Shown: positions 27,357 through 37,147, numbered from the stretch's first letter. The stretch is DNA of 64,000 nucleotides from Chryseobacterium sp. G0186 (GCF_003815675.1 NZ_CP033918.1:1860001-1924000); one strand, 5' to 3'. Program-made: numbers and translations. Notes: generated by a model from the sequence alone, not told the origin.

Positions 27357-28691
27357 TTAAAAAACAACATTTCCCTGATGAACCAACGATTCTACATTAG
27401 AGATTCTCGACACGGCTTCTGCTGAGCAGCTTGCATTTAACAAAACAAAGTCTGCATTATCCCCTGCTTTCGGCCATTGCTGAGTTCCTTTATCATCCAA
27501 AGGCAGTATATTTCCTGTTGCCAGTTTTAAGCTTCTCGATAATAAAAACTCGGTTGAATACCCATACAATTGGGCCATTAGGTTCGCTTTCTGAAGTACA
27601 CTTCCGGTTCCAAAGGTATTCCAATGGTCTACAATACTGTCATTTCCTGTTAATACCGTTACGTTATGTTTATACAATGTTGGAATCGGCATAATCAGTC
27701 TTCCGATAGGAATGGTAGAAACAATTCCTATTTGTGCTTCAGCTAATTTTTCAGCGATCTCTTCCTGTTGGGCAGCTTCTAATTTAGCCAAGATAAAACA
27801 ATGACTTAGGTAAGTTTTTCCTTTCAGGGAGGGGTTTTCATTGACTTTTTTAATCAGATATTCTACCGTCTTCAATCCGGAATCGCCTGTTTCATGCAGA
27901 TGAATATCTATTCCTTTTTTATGATCCAAAGCCAGTTGAACCGTAAAATCCATCACTTTTTCAATATTTCCGTCTACGTTGAACGGGTCTACGCCACCGA
28001 TAAAATCAATATCCATCTTTGCTGCCTCTTTCAGATAAGGTGCTGAATCTGTATAAAATACTCCGTGCTGCGGGAAAGCTACCAATTCAGCTCCGAAACC
28101 TTTCTTTTTATTCTCCAGCGCTTTCTGTAGATTTTTTAAAGACTGAAGTTTTGAAGTCGGTTCAATATTCACATGGCTTCTGGCAAAGGACGTTCCTTTT
28201 GACTGTAGTAACTCAATCATTTTTTCAGCCTTGAATGTTGAATTTTTAAGCATTTCAGGAAGCATTTTCTGCTCCAGTTCAATCATTCCCTTAACGCCTC
28301 CGGTTCTTTTTCTTACTGCCTGCCAATGATCTCCGTAAAAGGTTTTATCTAAATGGATATGCATGTCTTTAAATGCCGGAAGCATCAATAATCCTTTTCC
28401 ATCAATTGCTTTTGCATTGGGCTGGTTCGGAGTAATCTTGGTGATCTTACCATTTTCGACTTCTATATAAAACAGATCGGTTTTGGTAGAAGACACTTCC
28501 CCATCATCGTATTCAAAACCTGTTTCAAGACGAATATTTTTAATACTCAACTTTCCTTTTGCTGAAATGTTTTTCTCATCAAAAAACGGGGATGCCATCA
28601 TGACATTAGGTATTAAGGTTAATCCTGCCATTGCCAATGCTGAATTTCTGATAAAATCCTTTCGGGATATATTATGGTTCAAAGTCGTCAT
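27357..28691 (-). CDS. Cytosine-deaminase-like amidohydrolase (exported paralogue)
   Basis: From the ATG at 28691 the protein has 444 residues. Its N-terminus SRKDFIRNSALAMAGL is a twin-arginine-like signal (Arg-Lys variant) ending near MMASPFF, which the paralogue at 24992 lacks. The rest aligns with that paralogue: DMHIHLDK, HLHETGDSG, SHCFIL, GNDS and the C-terminal SCSAEAVSRIS. All metal and catalytic residues seem present. Tat export suits an enzyme that receives its metal in the cytoplasm. A longer frame from 28730 would place residues before the signal and was rejected. Confidence 0.8.
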   Translation of the reverse strand: MTTLNHNISRKDFIRNSALAMAGLTLIPNVMMASPFFDEKNISAKGKLSIKNIRLETGFEYDDGEVSSTKTDLFYIEVENGKITKITPNQPNAKAIDGKGLLMLPAFKDMHIHLDKTFYGDHWQAVRKRTGGVKGMIELEQKMLPEMLKNSTFKAEKMIELLQSKGTSFARSHVNIEPTSKLQSLKNLQKALENKKKGFGAELVAFPQHGVFYTDSAPYLKEAAKMDIDFIGGVDPFNVDGNIEKVMDFTVQLALDHKKGIDIHLHETGDSGLKTVEYLIKKVNENPSLKGKTYLSHCFILAKLEAAQQEEIAEKLAEAQIGIVSTIPIGRLIMPIPTLYKHNVTVLTGNDSIVDHWNTFGTGSVLQKANLMAQLYGYSTEFLLSRSLKLATGNILPLDDKGTQQWPKAGDNADFVLLNASCSAEAVSRISNVESLVHQGNVVF

Positions 28692-28917
28692 ATCCAATCT
28701 ATTTATGACAAAATTAAAAATAACTGCCATGAAGAAAGTGTATGGTTTATTACAAAATCTGTATAATTTATATTTTCTTAAATCCCATCATCAAAATCTT
28801 TATATTCTCACAGGCTATTGATCCATAAATAAAATATATTTCCTTATTTATCTTTCTCTGAGTTTATGATTATAATTATTTCAAAAACACCGATCCTGTC
28901 TACTTTTTATTAAACTT

Positions 28918-28925
28918 TATATTTG
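28918..28925 (+). promoter_or_regulatory. Possible -7 promoter element
   Basis: TATATTTG matches TAnnTTTG and ends 14 bp before the ATG at 28940. No -33 TTG was found at the proper distance. Confidence 0.4.
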
Positions 28926-28939
28926 CTAAAAAAATATCT

Positions 28940-29293
28940 ATGAAAAAAATAATGAGTATTATTTCGATGTGCGCATTTTCTATTGCATTTGCCCAAACAG
29001 GGATCAACACAGAATCTCCTAAGGCTACTCTGGACGTTACTGCTCAAAAAAAAGTTTTAACTATTGATGGTTTATTACCTCCGAGATTAACCCTTGCAGA
29101 ACTTACTGAGAAAGGGAATACTTTATATGGAATGGAACAGGATGGTGCCATCATCTATATTACGGATGCCTCCGGAGGAGATAAATTGAGCCAAAGAGAA
29201 AATATACAAAGCAAGGGACTTTATATCTTCGATGCTGAGGAAGCCAATAAAGAAGGCCGATGGATGTGCCTATTCTGCTATGGTCTTGCGTAG
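28940..29293 (+). CDS. Small exported protein of unknown function, perhaps truncated
   Basis: The 117-residue product has a signal peptide ending AFAQ and then TGINTESPKATLDV, the opening found on many larger Chryseobacterium surface proteins. After residue ~95 it reads GLYIFDAEEANKEGRWM and ends in CLFCYGLA, which is unlike the usual continuation of such proteins. It may be a natural short member or a remnant cut by a frameshift near 29270. A promoter element lies upstream and a two-way terminator follows. Confidence 0.65.
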   Translation: MKKIMSIISMCAFSIAFAQTGINTESPKATLDVTAQKKVLTIDGLLPPRLTLAELTEKGNTLYGMEQDGAIIYITDASGGDKLSQRENIQSKGLYIFDAEEANKEGRWMCLFCYGLA

Positions 29294-29334
29294 TAAATGA
29301 TCCGGAAATGGTTACTTTGTAACTCTATATAATA

Positions 29335-29363
29335 AGAGAGACTGCCTTTTAAGACAGTCTCTT
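29335..29363. terminator. Bidirectional terminator between convergent genes
   Basis: AGAGACTG/CAGTCTCT stem with a 10-nt loop, between the small exported protein gene (plus) and hemL (minus). Confidence 0.75.
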
Positions 29364-29368
29364 TATGT

Positions 29369-30658
29369 TTATAAATTGGAATATTCAAATTTTCTTACTG
29401 CTTCCAGTGTCATATCAATTTCTTTATCCTTAATGGCATCACTGATGAAGTAAGTCTCATACCCACTTGGTGGAAGATATACTCCATTCTGAAGCATCTG
29501 ATGGAAGAAATTATTGAACAATGAATGGTTCGCTTCCTGTGCTTCATCAAAGTTAGAAACACTTTGGATATGGAAAAATACAGACATCATTGACCCTTTT
29601 CTATTGATTCTGTGGGCAATTCCTTTTTCATTTAAGATCTTTCCGATTTCAAAATCCAGGGTTTCCGTTGTTTTACTTAATCTGTTGAAGAATTCAGAGT
29701 CATTTTTAATGAGTTGAAGAGTCTTTAATCCTGCTCTCATCGCCAATGGATTTCCACTTAATGTACCAGCCTGATATACGCCTCCTTTCGGTGCCAGATG
29801 GTCCATAATTTCATTTCTTCCTGCAAACGCACCTACCGGAAGTCCTCCACCGATTACTTTTCCGTAAGTTACCAAATCTGCTTTAACATTGAAAAGCTCC
29901 TGAGCGCCTCCAAATGCCAGTCTGAAACCGGTCATTACCTCATCAAAAATCAATAAGGCACCGTTCTCATCACAAATTTTTCTAAGATTTTGCAGGAAAT
30001 TGTTTTCCGGCAATACACAACCCATATTTCCGGCAACCGGTTCAATGATTACGGCTGCAATTTCCCCCGGATTATGACGGAATAAATCTTCAACCTGCTC
30101 AAAATCATTGTAACGGGCCAATAATGTATCTTTAGCTGTTCCCTCTGTAACTCCCGGAGAGTTTGGATTTCCAAAAGTGGCAGCACCACTACCCGCCTTA
30201 ATCAGAAATGAATCTGAATGTCCGTGATAGCATCCTTCAAATTTTACAATCTTATCTCTTTTGGTATATCCTCTTGCCAGTCTGATGGCACTCATACAAG
30301 CTTCTGTTCCTGAGGAAACCATTCTGATCTGGTCTATATTCGGAACATTTTCAATGATAAATTTTGCAATTTCTGTTTCCAGTTCTGTAGGAGCCCCGAA
30401 CGAAAATCCTTTTTCTGCCTGCAGCTTCAATTCCTCCAATACTTCAGGATGAGTATGTCCCAGAATTGCAGGTCCCCATGAATTGATGTAATCAATATAG
30501 GTGTTATCATCTGCATCGGTAAGGTAAGCCCCTTTCGCCGATTTCATAAAAACAGGAACTCCTCCTACTGATTTGAATGCTCTTACCGGAGAGTTTACTC
30601 CTCCCGGAATGTATTTGTAGGCTTCATCAAATAAAGCCGAACTTCTTTGATACTTCAT
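29369..30658 (-). CDS. hemL: Glutamate-1-semialdehyde 2,1-aminomutase
   Basis: HemL makes 5-aminolevulinate, the haem precursor, in the C5 pathway. The 429-residue protein shows the class-III aminotransferase features: [15 protein letters not shown] at the start, [17 protein letters not shown], Asp239 in FDEVMTGFR, and the PLP lysine Lys267 in [18 protein letters not shown]. The length is usual for the family. No other haem gene is adjacent. A WG-repeat-like protein gene lies just upstream on the same strand. Confidence 0.96.
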   Translation of the reverse strand: MKYQRSSALFDEAYKYIPGGVNSPVRAFKSVGGVPVFMKSAKGAYLTDADDNTYIDYINSWGPAILGHTHPEVLEELKLQAEKGFSFGAPTELETEIAKFIIENVPNIDQIRMVSSGTEACMSAIRLARGYTKRDKIVKFEGCYHGHSDSFLIKAGSGAATFGNPNSPGVTEGTAKDTLLARYNDFEQVEDLFRHNPGEIAAVIIEPVAGNMGCVLPENNFLQNLRKICDENGALLIFDEVMTGFRLAFGGAQELFNVKADLVTYGKVIGGGLPVGAFAGRNEIMDHLAPKGGVYQAGTLSGNPLAMRAGLKTLQLIKNDSEFFNRLSKTTETLDFEIGKILNEKGIAHRINRKGSMMSVFFHIQSVSNFDEAQEANHSLFNNFFHQMLQNGVYLPPSGYETYFISDAIKDKEIDMTLEAVRKFEYSNL

Positions 30659-30675
30659 TTTCTATTTTTTATTAT

Positions 30676-31644
30676 TTAACCCTCAAAGTAAAGGGTACCA
30701 TCTTCTCCTGCATAATTTTTCTGCCCATTAATTATCGTATAGTATATCTGAAAAGGCATTCCATTTTTTGTAAGGGTCATGAGTGGTTCAAACTTTCCAT
30801 TTAATACTTTATTATTAGGAAGAATTGTTCTTAAAATTAAATTATTGTGGTTTTCCGGATCAGGTTCTGAAAGGAAAACCAACTGGTGGAAATCAAGTAA
30901 ACTGATCTCCTTATATTTATTTTGATAAATCTCACGTGAATTGATATCCACCAGACCTAATAAATTTGAAGCATTTTCGGTAAAAATATAGGGTTTACCT
31001 TTATAATACCTCCATCCGATATGCTTCAGGTCCGGCTTATTGAAGAATATTTTCTTAAATTCAGGAATATAAATTCCTATAGAAGTTTCGCCTTCTGTAA
31101 TTTCAAGAAAATCCCTGCTATAATTCAATTGATACTGATCATTATCAAACGGTTCCAATATTTCAATATCTTCATCATCAAGATCATCCCAGCTTAGAGC
31201 TATTTCCTTTATACCACCTTTAAAACCAAGATCATATTCCCATCCGCTATCTCTTATGGGACGGCTTTCCGGTCGAATAAATTTTTCAAGACGCATTCTT
31301 GTATTGATGGAATAGTAATAATATTCCCATCCATCAAAAACTAAAAATTTATCCCCGTCTACAGATATTCGTTCATGTGAAATAAACGGCATTATGATTT
31401 CTGCATTTTTACTGATAATTCCAAATCTGCCATTTTGTTCTGCATGATACCCTCTTATTGATTCATCATACCAGCTTATACTTTGATACTGTGGTTGTAT
31501 TACAGTGAATTTTTGTGGATCGCACAATCCCCATACCGCACCTTTCCTGTAAGGAATGTAGTTTTGTTCCTGAGAAAATATTCTACATGATATCAATATC
31601 AAAAATATCCAGAGATATTTGAAATTCATATTTAATATTTTCAT
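30676..31644 (-). CDS. Exported WG-repeat-like protein of unknown function
   Basis: The 322-residue protein has a signal peptide (about residues 1-24, with LISCRIFSQ; Cys may be lipidated or cleavage may follow SQ). The mature part contains segments such as GAVWGLCDPQ and NGRFGIISKNAEIIMP, which resemble WG-type beta repeats, but they are few and diverged. The start at 31644 or the internal Met six codons later are both possible. It lies between the GH73-LysM gene (15 bp upstream) and hemL and may share a transcript with the former. Confidence 0.6.
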   Translation of the reverse strand: MKILNMNFKYLWIFLILISCRIFSQEQNYIPYRKGAVWGLCDPQKFTVIQPQYQSISWYDESIRGYHAEQNGRFGIISKNAEIIMPFISHERISVDGDKFLVFDGWEYYYYSINTRMRLEKFIRPESRPIRDSGWEYDLGFKGGIKEIALSWDDLDDEDIEILEPFDNDQYQLNYSRDFLEITEGETSIGIYIPEFKKIFFNKPDLKHIGWRYYKGKPYIFTENASNLLGLVDINSREIYQNKYKEISLLDFHQLVFLSEPDPENHNNLILRTILPNNKVLNGKFEPLMTLTKNGMPFQIYYTIINGQKNYAGEDGTLYFEG

Positions 31645-31659
31645 GGGGGTTAGAGTGTA

Positions 31660-32727
31660 TTAGTTTCTTGGCTTTTTGTCTATCAAATAAATTAATTGTC
31701 CTGCAGATGGCTGTTGGCCCTCATCCATTCTGTTTTTGGCATATAATTTATGGAGTTTGATTCCGAATTTCTGTGCTATATCATGCATATCCTCACCTGT
31801 TTCAGCCTTGTAGGTTGCGGTATTACCTGCTGAGTTTTTAGACTCAAGGAAAACAATGTCATTTTTCTTCAATGTTTCATTTTCCAGCTCATTCCATTTC
31901 ATTAATCGGCTTTCGCTGACCTTGAATTTATTGGCAATGAACTTAACATTGGTATCTTCCGGGATAATGATATATTTCAGACCGTCATTGGGATGACTTT
32001 TGATTAGAATAGAGTTAAGAATCTCAGCTTTTGTCTTGATTCTTTCCACTCTTTTTTGCTGTTGTGCATAGGAAGTCTGCTTGTACGGAACTTCTACAGT
32101 AACCGGTTCCTTAGCTTTCTTTACTGCTTTTCCAGGTTCCAGCTGAGCCATAAATGTTCTGTCGTCTTTCAGATCCGGATACATTTTAAGAACAGCATAC
32201 AACACTTCATTAGAATTGGTATTGTCGTATTCGTATAATTTATACTTTTCAATTTTGGTAATCAGGATGGAGGCATAACGTGGATTGGTTGCATACCCTG
32301 CTTTTTTCAAGCCGGTAGCCCACGCTCTGTAGTCTCTCATATCGAGTTTGAAAAGGTTTGCGTAATATTTTCTGGTAGATAAAAATATGGAATGATCTTC
32401 ATAAGACTGTCTTGGATCATCATACACACGGAAACATTCGTTTGGAGCATCATCGGTGTGCTTCATTGTTTTACCTGTCCAGTCTTCCTTACATTTTATT
32501 CCGAAGTGGTTTTTACCTTCCTGGGCCAATCTGCTTTGTCCACCCCCTGTTTCCAGGAGTCCTTGAGCAAGAGTAATAGAAGCCGGAATTTTGTATTTTT
32601 CCATTTCCTCTACTGCATATTTAGCAAATTTCTGGATATACTGATCTTCAGTTGCCCAGCCCTGGGCCGAAAATTTTGATAAAACTAAAAGGCTTATGGA
32701 TAGGAAAAGTCTTTTCATGTTTTTCAA
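31660..32727 (-). CDS. Exported GH73 glucosaminidase with two LysM domains
   Basis: The 355-residue protein has a signal peptide (to about residue 22), an N-acetylglucosaminidase domain of the GH73/FlgJ type (30-175) with catalytic Glu59 in GLLETGGGQSRLA and NHFGIKC, a linker, and two LysM domains (about 248-296 and 303-350). It should cut the glycan strands of peptidoglycan, held there by the LysM domains, and so take part in wall turnover or cell separation. It lies 6 bp from the upstream PLP-enzyme gene. Confidence 0.92.
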   Translation of the reverse strand: MKNMKRLFLSISLLVLSKFSAQGWATEDQYIQKFAKYAVEEMEKYKIPASITLAQGLLETGGGQSRLAQEGKNHFGIKCKEDWTGKTMKHTDDAPNECFRVYDDPRQSYEDHSIFLSTRKYYANLFKLDMRDYRAWATGLKKAGYATNPRYASILITKIEKYKLYEYDNTNSNEVLYAVLKMYPDLKDDRTFMAQLEPGKAVKKAKEPVTVEVPYKQTSYAQQQKRVERIKTKAEILNSILIKSHPNDGLKYIIIPEDTNVKFIANKFKVSESRLMKWNELENETLKKNDIVFLESKNSAGNTATYKAETGEDMHDIAQKFGIKLHKLYAKNRMDEGQQPSAGQLIYLIDKKPRN

Positions 32728-32733
32728 TTTTAC

Positions 32734-33642
32734 TTATATAATTAAATTTCTATTCTGTTTTTCTAAAAGCAGATTTGCTCCCTCAATTCCCTGCAATCCA
32801 CCTGTATGAAAGCACAAAATTCTGCTGTTTTCAGGAAAAAAATCTTCTTCAATCAGTTCAAAAATCTTCTGCATCATCTTTCCTGTATAAATCGGTTCCA
32901 GAGGTATATCGTATTTCTCCTTGAAATCATTGATAAAACGGATATTTTCATCACTTATTTTACCATAACCTCCAAAACATGAATCTATTAGATTAAAATT
33001 CTGCTTCAAAGTTAATTCAAATATTTTATTTTCAAGTGAAGCATCATCAACAACCTTACATCCTATAACTTTCTGATTGTCTTCACAAAATTTTGAAATT
33101 CCGGCAATGGTTCCTCCAGTTCCAACTGCGGTGCAAAGATAGTCAAAATCTTTTGTTTGCTCATTGAGCATCATTTTCACCCCTGCTACAGCCTCTTCAT
33201 TGGTTCCTCCCTCGGGAACAATGAGTGCCTCCGGAAACTCGTGATGCAGGAATTCAGTGAGTTTTTCCTTATGACGGTATTCTTCACGGGTGACAAATTT
33301 CAGGTTCATTCCGTTTCTTTTAGCGAAAAGCAATGTTGGGTTATCCCGCCATTTATTCTGTAATTCTTCTCCGCGTATAATTCCCAGCGTTGGAATGCCT
33401 GCTAAACTACCTGCTGCAGAAACGGCTGCAATGTGATTGGAAAATGCACCCCCAAAAGTAATAACATAAGGTCTTTCCGGATTGTTTTCCAGATAATGAT
33501 TGATATTGTAAAACAGTTTCCAGTATTTATTGCCTGAAATCTGCGGATGAATCAGATCTTCTCTTTTAATGAAAAGCCTTACATTTTTATGGATTGGAAT
33601 TTCCTGAATCGGAACCGGTTCTGTTGGGAATTTTAATAGCAT
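32734..33642 (-). CDS. 1-aminocyclopropane-1-carboxylate deaminase / D-cysteine desulfhydrase family PLP enzyme
   Basis: The 302-residue fold-type-II PLP enzyme carries the lysine Lys39 in SGNKYWKL, the phosphate-binding loop TAVGTGGTIAGI and the substrate loop GGAFSNHIAA. Members act as ACC deaminase or as D-cysteine desulfhydrase; sequence alone does not separate them, and many bacterial genes of this type are desulfhydrases. It is first in an apparent run of minus-strand genes with the GH73 hydrolase 6 bp behind. Confidence 0.88.
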   Translation of the reverse strand: MLLKFPTEPVPIQEIPIHKNVRLFIKREDLIHPQISGNKYWKLFYNINHYLENNPERPYVITFGGAFSNHIAAVSAAGSLAGIPTLGIIRGEELQNKWRDNPTLLFAKRNGMNLKFVTREEYRHKEKLTEFLHHEFPEALIVPEGGTNEEAVAGVKMMLNEQTKDFDYLCTAVGTGGTIAGISKFCEDNQKVIGCKVVDDASLENKIFELTLKQNFNLIDSCFGGYGKISDENIRFINDFKEKYDIPLEPIYTGKMMQKIFELIEEDFFPENSRILCFHTGGLQGIEGANLLLEKQNRNLII

Positions 33643-33851
33643 TTTAGTTTGTGGGACTACTCATGGATTATGATTACAAAAGTAGTAAAAGATTTAATTG
33701 TCCGGAGATTCTTCCTTTTTTTATATAATCACAAAGATCACACGGATTTATATACAAAAATTGGATGAAACAGTATAGAATATGGTATACCAAAAACCGG
33801 TTTAGATTCTTAAGGAATGATAAAATTGAGTGGAGATGATTGGGTGGTTTT

Positions 33852-33920
33852 AGGTTTTGGCTAAAGCCAGAATGGAATTTTATTTGTTTGTTTTGAATGG
33901 GCTAAAGCCCATTCCTATTG
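33852..33920. repeat. Solo REP-type repeat module
   Basis: AGGTTTTGGCTAAAGCC, a 27-nt A/T-rich spacer ending in TTGAAT, then GGGCTAAAGCCC and ATTCCTATTGA: both palindromes are intact and match the modules around the transposase at 60 kb. No inverted partner lies nearby. The rest of the 335-bp gap 33643-33977 has a short CACAAAGATCACACGG segment typical of scattered repeats, and no gene. Confidence 0.85.
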
Positions 33921-33977
33921 ATGAAGATAATATAAATCTATGTTTTTTAATGAAATTATAATTCATAATCCATACCT

Positions 33978-34304
33978 CTAAAGGTATTTCCTGAAATTCC
34001 AGAATTTCCTTTTTTTAAGATAATTTAAGTTATGTTCGTTGCTGTAGGCTTCTCTTTCGAAAGAAATTCTTTTATAAGCCAGATAACCATCTTTCAGCTT
34101 GAAAAACCAGTAATAATATTCGATGACGTAGAAAATATAGAAGAATATAATGAGCATTTCTAGCTGTTGTCTGAGATGGATTTTTTCATGATTGATAAGT
34201 ATATTATTTTCCTTATCTTCGGGTTTCCTAATGAAGATAAAGGGAAAAAGAGCAATGCCGTTAATTTTTAGTTTTTTTAATGGCTTTTGGCATACAATTA
34301 TCAT
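33978..34304 (-). CDS. Small membrane protein with HExxH metallopeptidase-like motif
   Basis: The protein (about 108 residues from the ATG at 34304; an ATG at 34337 gives 119) has a hydrophobic start, then ILINHEKIHLRQQLEM with the zinc motif HEKIH, a membrane helix (IIFFYIFYVIEYYYWFF), and later ISFEREAYSNE, whose Glu could be the third zinc ligand as in M48/M56 peptidases. It is far shorter than known integral metallopeptidases, so enzymatic activity is uncertain. The later start leaves room for the promoter of the divergent gene at 34345. Confidence 0.6.
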   Translation of the reverse strand: MIIVCQKPLKKLKINGIALFPFIFIRKPEDKENNILINHEKIHLRQQLEMLIIFFYIFYVIEYYYWFFKLKDGYLAYKRISFEREAYSNEHNLNYLKKRKFWNFRKYL

Positions 34305-34341
34305 AGTAACAAATATAAAAAGTTTTTTGACTTGCATTTAA

Positions 34342-34527
<186 letters not shown>

Positions 34528-34528
34528 A

Positions 34529-35056
34529 ATGAAAAAATATATTTTTATCTTGTTGGCATCTGCTACATTAGGTTTAACTTCTTGTAGCCCTTTTCAGGTA
34601 CGTTCGGATTATGCTGAAACAGCCAATTTCAATTCTTACAAAACTTATAAGATAAGAATTGATGATTTAAAATTGAATGATATTGATAAAGACAGAGTCT
34701 TGAATGAACTTTCAAGACAACTTCAAAGCAAGGGACTTCAGTCTGGAGAGAATCCGGATTTGATCGTCAATGTAAAAGCTAATCATAAAAAAGTAACCGA
34801 CATAAACAGCTCATCTCCTTACGGAATGTGGGGCTGGGGCGGACCATTTGGTTGGGGCGTTGGAATGAACAGAACATGGACCACTAATTATAATGAAGGA
34901 GCTCTTATTGTAGACCTTATCGATTCCAAAAGTAATAAATTGGTTTGGCAAGGTATCGGAAGTGGAATTTCTGTAGATTCTCCAAAATCTAAACAAAGAC
35001 AGATTCCTGAAATTTTGGCTGAGATTATGAAAAATTATCCGCCACAAAGAAAATAG
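34529..35056 (+). CDS. DUF4136 lipoprotein
   Basis: From the ATG at 34529 the protein has 175 residues with a lipoprotein signal peptide (LTSC, Cys19). The DUF4136 pattern is clear: SDYAETANFNSYKTYK near the start, LSRQLQSKGLQ, then PDLIVNVKA and the ending IPEILAEIMKNYPP. A Gly/Trp-rich stretch (YGMWGWGGPFGWGVGM) lies in the middle. Members are widespread envelope lipoproteins without known function. An upstream in-frame start at 34508 would overlap the DUF5522 gene. Confidence 0.85.
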   Translation: MKKYIFILLASATLGLTSCSPFQVRSDYAETANFNSYKTYKIRIDDLKLNDIDKDRVLNELSRQLQSKGLQSGENPDLIVNVKANHKKVTDINSSSPYGMWGWGGPFGWGVGMNRTWTTNYNEGALIVDLIDSKSNKLVWQGIGSGISVDSPKSKQRQIPEILAEIMKNYPPQRK

Positions 35057-35079
35057 GATGTAAGTCTATTATTATATGA

Positions 35080-35108
35080 GTGCCAGTACGTTTCGTGCTG
35101 GCATTTTT
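35080..35108 (+). terminator. Terminator of the DUF5522-DUF4136 operon
   Basis: TGCCAGTAC/GTGCTGGCA stem with a short loop followed by TTTTTT, 23 bp past the stop at 35056. Confidence 0.8.
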
Positions 35109-35296
35109 TATAGAGTAATTTTTAATTTCTCGCCCCCAGATACCTGTCATGAATATGTGTATTTGATATCCACCAAAAGCATTGGGATTCTTAAAAACAC
35201 ACTCTTTTTTAAAGCTGAATGCAGGACATTCAAAATTAATGGTAATGTAATTCTTTATTCATAAAAATGTAGTAATCTTGTTGGAAATTATATTAT

Positions 35297-37078
35297 ATGA
35301 AAAAAATCATCTTATTCTCTGTATTTGCGGGGCTTGCCAATGCCCAGGCACCTGCAGGATACTACAACTCGGCTAACGGACTGAGCGGTGCACCACTGAA
35401 AACAGCACTGAGCAGTATCATCAGTAATGGTCATATGGATAAAGGCTATGGCGGACTATGGACAGGCTATAAAACTACAGATATTGATAAGGACTATGAA
35501 AATGACGGTTCTATCCTTGATATTTATTCTGAAAAACCTACAGGTACTGATCCTTACAAATATACTCCGGGATCGAACCAATGCGGAACTTATTCTACAG
35601 AGGGAAATTGCTATAACAGGGAACACATTGTTCCTCAAAGTCTTTTTAACCAGTCTGCGCCGATGGTTTCTGATATTCACTTCATCAGAGCTACGGACGG
35701 AAAGGTAAACGGAATGAGAAGTAATTACCCATTCGGGAAGGTGGGAAGTGCTACTTTTACCTCTCAAAACGGATCAAAGCTGGGTAATTCTGCATCTTCA
35801 GGATATTCGGGAACGGTTTTCGAGCCTATTGATGAATTTAAGGGAGATGTGGCACGTATGATCTTTTATTTTGTAACGCGTTATCAGAGTAAGCTTTCTT
35901 CTTTTTCTTCAGGAAATATGCTGGGAAGTTCAGCTTTTCCGGGGCTTCAAACCTGGGAGCTGAATGTTCTTCTGGCATGGCATAATCAGGATCCGGTTTC
36001 ACAGGCTGAGATTAAAAGAAATAATGCTTCTTACAGCTACCAAGGGAACAGAAACCCTTTTATTGATAATCCAAGCTATGTAAACCTGATCTGGGGTTCT
36101 CAGCAGCCAACCGGTGATACACAGGCTCCAACAACGGCTACAGGCTTAAATGTTTCCGGAAAAACGGCTAACAGTATTTCTCTTGCCTGGAATGCTTCTA
36201 CAGATAACGTAGCAGTAACCGGATATGATGTTTACATGAACGGAAGCCTGAAGACCACTGCCAACTCCACCTCAGCTACCATTTCAGGACTGAGCGCCTC
36301 AACTTCTTACAGTTTTTATGTGGTTGCCAAGGATGCTGCAGGAAATGCTTCGTCTAATAGCGCTACCGTTTCCGGAACAACGAATTCGGGAGGTACTACA
36401 ATTCCAACGACAGACTGTGTAAATGAAAATTTTGAATCAATTCCGGCTGCCAGCTCTACTTATACTTCTAAAACATGGAGCAATAATGGCGTTTCCTGGA
36501 CGGCTACGGATTCAAGAACAGACCAAACGATCAATAACAAAGCCATTACGGTAAGAAACGGTTCTTTAACGTCTAGCAGTGCATCTAATGGTGGTATTGG
36601 TTCTTTAACGGTAACTACACAAATGAAGTTTTCAGGAAGCAACGGGACTTTTGATGTGAAGGTAAACGGAACAAGTGTAGGAAGTATTCCTTATAGTACA
36701 ACTGCTACTACAACAACAATTAACAATATTAACATTACAGGAAATGTAACGGTAAGTTTGGTGAATAGTTCTGCAAGCAACAGAGTGGCTATTGATGATC
36801 TTAAATGGACGTGTTATTCTGGTGCTGCGGGAAGACAGGCGCAAAGCATTGCTCCAAGCTATAAGATCTCTCCCAATCCGGTTACCAACCAGGAAATCTT
36901 TGTAAGTGGAGATGTTCAGAATATCAAGAAAGCTGAAATCTACACCTTACAAGGCAAAGTTCTTCAGACGATTAACAGTCCTTTTAAAAATGGAAATTCA
37001 ATCAAGACCAGAAATCTTGGTCAGGGAGTTTATATTTTGAAACTGGATGGTTCTACGATTCAGTTTTTGGTAAAATAA
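35297..37078 (+). CDS. Secreted endonuclease I family nuclease with fibronectin III and T9SS sorting domains
   Basis: The 593-residue protein has a signal peptide ending NAQ, an endonuclease-I (EndA/NucM) domain (about 20-270) with the catalytic stretch CYNREHIVPQSLF (His110), a fibronectin type III domain (about 275-363), a beta-rich domain, and a C-terminal T9SS signal (YKISPNPVTNQ to IQFLVK, about 520-593). It should degrade extracellular DNA and RNA, for nutrient gain or biofilm loosening, after export by the type IX system. This agrees with the gldB-gldC genes further right. It is a single-gene unit with a strong terminator. Confidence 0.93.
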   Translation: MKKIILFSVFAGLANAQAPAGYYNSANGLSGAPLKTALSSIISNGHMDKGYGGLWTGYKTTDIDKDYENDGSILDIYSEKPTGTDPYKYTPGSNQCGTYSTEGNCYNREHIVPQSLFNQSAPMVSDIHFIRATDGKVNGMRSNYPFGKVGSATFTSQNGSKLGNSASSGYSGTVFEPIDEFKGDVARMIFYFVTRYQSKLSSFSSGNMLGSSAFPGLQTWELNVLLAWHNQDPVSQAEIKRNNASYSYQGNRNPFIDNPSYVNLIWGSQQPTGDTQAPTTATGLNVSGKTANSISLAWNASTDNVAVTGYDVYMNGSLKTTANSTSATISGLSASTSYSFYVVAKDAAGNASSNSATVSGTTNSGGTTIPTTDCVNENFESIPAASSTYTSKTWSNNGVSWTATDSRTDQTINNKAITVRNGSLTSSSASNGGIGSLTVTTQMKFSGSNGTFDVKVNGTSVGSIPYSTTATTTTINNINITGNVTVSLVNSSASNRVAIDDLKWTCYSGAAGRQAQSIAPSYKISPNPVTNQEIFVSGDVQNIKKAEIYTLQGKVLQTINSPFKNGNSIKTRNLGQGVYILKLDGSTIQFLVK

Positions 37079-37096
37079 CAAAAAGATATATTCATG

Positions 37097-37130
37097 AAAA
37101 AGTCCGGGCTCCTGGGGAGCCCGGACTTTT
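37097..37130. terminator. Bidirectional terminator between convergent genes
   Basis: AAAAGTCCGGGCTCC pairs with GGAGCCCGGACTTTT around a 2-4 nt loop, with T residues on both exits. It ends the nuclease gene and the T6SS island. Confidence 0.9.
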
Positions 37131-37147
37131 CGTTTTTTATATTCAAT

